Shown piece by piece: positions 36,055 to 37,933 of a stretch of 37,933 nt of DNA. The first letter of the stretch is position 1. The number at the start of each line of letters is the position of its first letter. The DNA lies in IMG/VR virus record IMGVR_UViG_3300050821_023050, positions 1-37,933 of that record, one strand, 5' to 3'. The translations under genes were made by a program, and so were the position numbers. Origin of the DNA: a virus. Below the pieces are notes generated by a model. The model had not been told where the DNA came from and did no database searches. It worked only from the letters and a program-made list of their open reading frames with translations.

Positions 36055-36060
36055 TTTTAA

Positions 36061-36086
36061 TAATATGATATCTAGATATCATATTA
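36061..36086. repeat. 26-bp perfect palindrome overlapping the terS stop
   Basis: The bases read the same on both strands, centred between 36073 and 36074, with the half-site TAATATGATATCT. The terS stop codon lies inside it. It could be an intrinsic hairpin at the end of the terS message, a protein-binding site, or part of the packaging start region. Confidence 0.85.
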
Positions 36087-36639
36087 ATGGAGAAGAATGA
36101 TTCCTATCTAATTTTTTCTCTATTTCACTCATTCTCTTTTCGATCTCAATTGTCTCAAGTAGTCTTCTACGCTCATCAATAGCTTTAAGTACTAAAGTCC
36201 CAACTTCCACCGGGATTTCTCCATTCGTAATTTGTTCAAGAGTTTTAATAGACACGCTCTCTAATCGTTCAAAAGAATCAGTACCTTCAATCTTTTTGAG
36301 ATAAATGCGAGTATTATCTTTTCTAAAATCATGCGGAAACATACGTTCTAAGAGTGTCATGCTGGCTGCCCAGTTTTTTGGATCAACATCATGAGACTTT
36401 TTGATCAAATTGATTCTTTCTTGCTTAAATTCAGCTTCGGCTTTTTTTACAGCATAGTAAAAATGGATATAAGGTTCTTCTCCTTCCTCTCCTCGGTCCA
36501 TCCAAGAAATATGGGTACTCGCGCCTAGGCCCGCTAAAATGCCGCAATCGGCTAAAGGATTACCCTCTCTACGCGCAGCTGCAAATTTTTCGATCACTTG
36601 CACAGTACAGGATGTGGGCCTTCCGGTAAGTTTACTCAT
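36079..36639 (-). CDS. Terminase small subunit-like protein, 186 aa
   Basis: A helix-turn-helix region near residues 28-50 (ADCGILAGLGASTHISWMDR), followed by GEEGEEPYIHFYYAVKKAEA, fits small terminase subunits that recognise the packaging site. A C-terminal helix (RRRLLETIEIEKRMSEIEKK) is probably for oligomerisation. It is transcribed from its own promoter (36671-36699) and is separated from terL by the plus-strand cassette. The small subunit is normally directly upstream of terL in P22-like phages. Confidence 0.75.
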   Translation of the reverse strand: MSKLTGRPTSCTVQVIEKFAAARREGNPLADCGILAGLGASTHISWMDRGEEGEEPYIHFYYAVKKAEAEFKQERINLIKKSHDVDPKNWAASMTLLERMFPHDFRKDNTRIYLKKIEGTDSFERLESVSIKTLEQITNGEIPVEVGTLVLKAIDERRRLLETIEIEKRMSEIEKKLDRNHSSPLI

Positions 36640-36670
36640 ATGGTCTCGCTTAATATGTATTTAAAATAAT

Positions 36671-36699
36671 ATTATATATACTTTTGAATAAAATAGCAA
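36671..36699 (-). promoter_or_regulatory. terS promoter
   Basis: TTGCTA (36694-36699), a 17-bp spacer and a consensus TATAAT (36671-36676) on the minus strand, 32 bp before the terS start codon. Confidence 0.7.
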
Positions 36700-36730
36700 A
36701 TGATATATTAATAATCCGTAAATAGTCATC

Positions 36731-36991
36731 TTATCTCTTCCAATATTCCTTAAGAATTCTAATTACTTCATCCCGACTCGAATGTTGACTGCATTTAGCA
36801 AAAACATTTTCTAAAATATAATATTGGCCTCTGGCTCTCTTAAAAAGACAAATTCCATTCCATTCTATATAATTGCCAATAAAATAAGTTCTCTTCATAC
36901 CTAAGTGTCTTGTTTTATCAAATTCAACTTTCGTGATAAGACGTCGAGTACCGACTTCTGGATAGCCCCTTTTTTGTATATAATGTGACAT
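36731..36991 (-). CDS. Hypothetical basic protein, 86 aa
   Basis: The start at 36991 has GGAGGATATTT; the ATG at 37009 has no site. The product is Arg/Lys/Tyr-rich, with a beta-like middle (RTYFIGNYIEWNGICLF) and two cysteines. The C-terminal helix DEVIRILKEYWKR ends the protein. No family is recognised. Confidence 0.6.
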   Translation of the reverse strand: MSHYIQKRGYPEVGTRRLITKVEFDKTRHLGMKRTYFIGNYIEWNGICLFKRARGQYYILENVFAKCSQHSSRDEVIRILKEYWKR

Positions 36992-37009
36992 AAATATCCT
37001 CCAATACAA

Positions 37010-37264
37010 TTAAATTTCCAAATTTTCAATAATTTTCATTAATTTATTCTCAATCTCATGTAAATTTACATCTAATAAATTCGCTACTAACAAACAAGCA
37101 TCAGAATATTTCTTTATTTGTTCTGAAGTATTTGAAAATTGATTACTCAAAATACCTAATGCAGCCAATTTATTTTTAGTATTCCATTTTAAAATAATAT
37201 TTTTAAATTTCTTATGCATAATAAAATCAGAAATCAATTCATCTAAAGTTTTATTTTTTTTCAT
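37010..37264 (-). CDS. Hypothetical helical protein, 84 aa
   Basis: The start at 37264 follows GAGAGACTATAAC; an ATG at 37279 is possible but lacks a site. The product is all-helical, Lys/Leu/Asn-rich, with no motif I recognise. It lies just after the structured leader at 37282-37373, which would form most of its untranslated region if transcribed from upstream. Confidence 0.55.
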   Translation of the reverse strand: MKKNKTLDELISDFIMHKKFKNIILKWNTKNKLAALGILSNQFSNTSEQIKKYSDACLLVANLLDVNLHEIENKLMKIIENLEI

Positions 37265-37281
37265 GTTATAGTCTCTCATAA

Positions 37282-37373
37282 AAGTGCTCGTACTTTCCGA
37301 GCTGTCACTTCCTCGAGCTCCTTACGAAGTTAAAGTGTGTACTATAGCAAGGAACTAATGCTATATGAGCTCA
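37282..37373 (-). promoter_or_regulatory. Structured intergenic leader with two hairpins
   Basis: AAGTGCTCG-tactttc-CGAGC and its outer ACTT (37282-37310) form a GC-rich hairpin. TATAGCA-aggaactaa-TGCTATA (37343-37365) forms a second, with GAGCTC on both sides (37315-37320 and 37367-37372), able to close it as an outer stem. No T tract follows either, so these are not simple terminators. A riboregulator, small RNA or processing site is possible. Confidence 0.5.
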
Positions 37374-37393
37374 TTTTTCTGTAGTTACTACTC

Positions 37394-37687
37394 TCACAAA
37401 GTAGCAATATCAGGACCAGTGATATATATTTGACCACCACAAACAGCACCGGATATTACTTCTCCTTTGGAATTTCTAGCAACAAAATTAGCCGCATTCC
37501 AATCGAATATGCCCCGAGCAATTGTACAATAACCACTAATTGGCCCTGTAATCGACATTATGGCATATCCAGATTTATTTAAAGTTGCTGTAGCTTTTTC
37601 TTTATATCTATTAGTACTTACTTCGGCAGCACTCACAGATGTGACTATTATTGCAGCTAATACTGTAGATAAAAATAATTTTTTCAT
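37394..37687 (-). CDS. Small secreted/periplasmic protein, 97 aa
   Basis: The start at 37687 has AAGGAGAAATGTT. Residues 1-21 form a signal peptide (MKKLFLSTVLAAIIVTSVSA) with an A-x-A type cleavage site (SVSA then AE). The mature part (about 76 residues) has two cysteines (GYC, GAVCGG) that could form a disulphide and is Gly/Ile/Ser-rich. No lipobox is present. An export protein made by a phage could block superinfection at the periplasm, alter the envelope or assist lysis. No family is recognised. Confidence 0.7.
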   Translation of the reverse strand: MKKLFLSTVLAAIIVTSVSAAEVSTNRYKEKATATLNKSGYAIMSITGPISGYCTIARGIFDWNAANFVARNSKGEVISGAVCGGQIYITGPDIATL

Positions 37688-37705
37688 AACATTTCTCCTT
37701 ATTTT

Positions 37706-37740
37706 GGCCAAGATTGGCCTATTATCTCTCACCGTGAGAG
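37706..37740. repeat. Two adjacent palindromes between exonuclease and secreted-protein genes
   Basis: GGCCAA-GA-TTGGCC (37706-37719) and CTCTCAC-C-GTGAGAG (37726-37740) lie 6 bp apart. The second contains the exonuclease stop region and the first sits just before the ribosome site of the secreted-protein gene. They may be operators, or paired RNA hairpins that separate the two messages. Confidence 0.8.
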
Positions 37741-37933
37741 AAATTCAGCAAAATTCATTGTTTTGGAACAGGAAAAGCTTCCACCATTTTTTCCAGATTT
37801 TTTTTGATATTCTAGAATCCAAAAATAAAGTTCTTTCGTCGCTCTGACATCAGCCAAAGCATTGTGTGCATTTTCAAATTCTTTACCAAATGCCAATTGA
37901 TAAGCTTCTTGTAACTTTGGAAATTTATACTTA
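37729..37933 (-). CDS. DnaQ-like exonuclease, C-terminal part (joins 1-549)
   Basis: In the circular molecule this segment completes the exonuclease, adding residues 184-218 ([18 protein letters not shown]...). The stop is at 37729-37731. Positions 37837-37933 repeat the first 97 bases of the window, so only 37729-37836 are additional. The C-terminal tail is short and basic, with one cysteine, and has no extra domain. Confidence 0.9.
   Translation of the reverse strand, partial: KYKFPKLQEAYQLAFGKEFENAHNALADVRATKELYFWILEYQKKSGKNGGSFSCSKTMNFAEFLSR
37837..37933. repeat. Terminal direct repeat, right copy
   Basis: Identical to positions 1-97. See the left copy: a likely circular-assembly overlap. 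Confidence 0.95.

Overview
The window is an AT-rich, tailed-phage genome that is almost certainly complete. Its first 97 bases recur exactly as its last 97 bases, and one exonuclease gene runs across that junction, so the molecule closes into a circle of about 37,836 bp. The virion genes follow the order of Salmonella phage P22: small terminase, large terminase, portal, scaffold, coat, tail accessory gp4-like, tail plug gp10-like, then three gp7/gp20/gp16-position ejection proteins and tail fibres. This points to a short-tailed (podovirus-type) headful-packaging phage. The host cannot be read from the sequence. The strong GGAG ribosome sites, a CsrA homologue and P22-like virion genes suit an AT-rich Gram-negative, perhaps gammaproteobacterial, host, but that is inference.

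Layout. (1) 1-2353 and 36.7-37.8 kb, minus strand: DnaQ-type exonuclease, a cluster of four Gly/Tyr/Ser-rich low-complexity proteins and small genes. (2) 2.5-3.6 kb, plus strand: four small genes behind an operator-like palindrome. (3) 3.6-7.3 kb, minus strand: early operon with a Lar-like anti-restriction protein, CsrA, a RecA-fold ATPase, two paralogous proteins that look like duplicated DUF2829/Tad2-type domains, and a YopX-like protein. (4) 7.4-8.2 kb: HTH regulator and a 585-bp bidirectional control region. (5) 8.2-10.4 kb, plus strand: VRR-NUC nuclease, DUF3310 protein and small genes. (6) 10.3-32.7 kb, minus strand: the late operon, with tail fibres at the distal end and terL at the proximal end. 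(7) 32.9-36.0 kb, plus strand: a 13-gene cassette lying between terL and terS, with a 77-bp promoter/operator that occurs twice. (8) 36.1-36.6 kb: terS.

Working picture. The phage carries no recognisable DNA polymerase, helicase, primase, integrase or endolysin. It seems to rely on host replication, with its own ATPase and two nucleases. It devotes much of its genome to small regulatory or host-takeover proteins: CsrA, HTH, an orphan Phd-type antitoxin, a Lar-like protein and Tad2-like paralogues. The most suggestive link is between its CsrA and the leader of the terS/terL cassette. That leader carries an AUGGA hairpin loop exactly 18 nt upstream of a second GGA in the Shine-Dalgarno, the architecture of a CsrA dual site.
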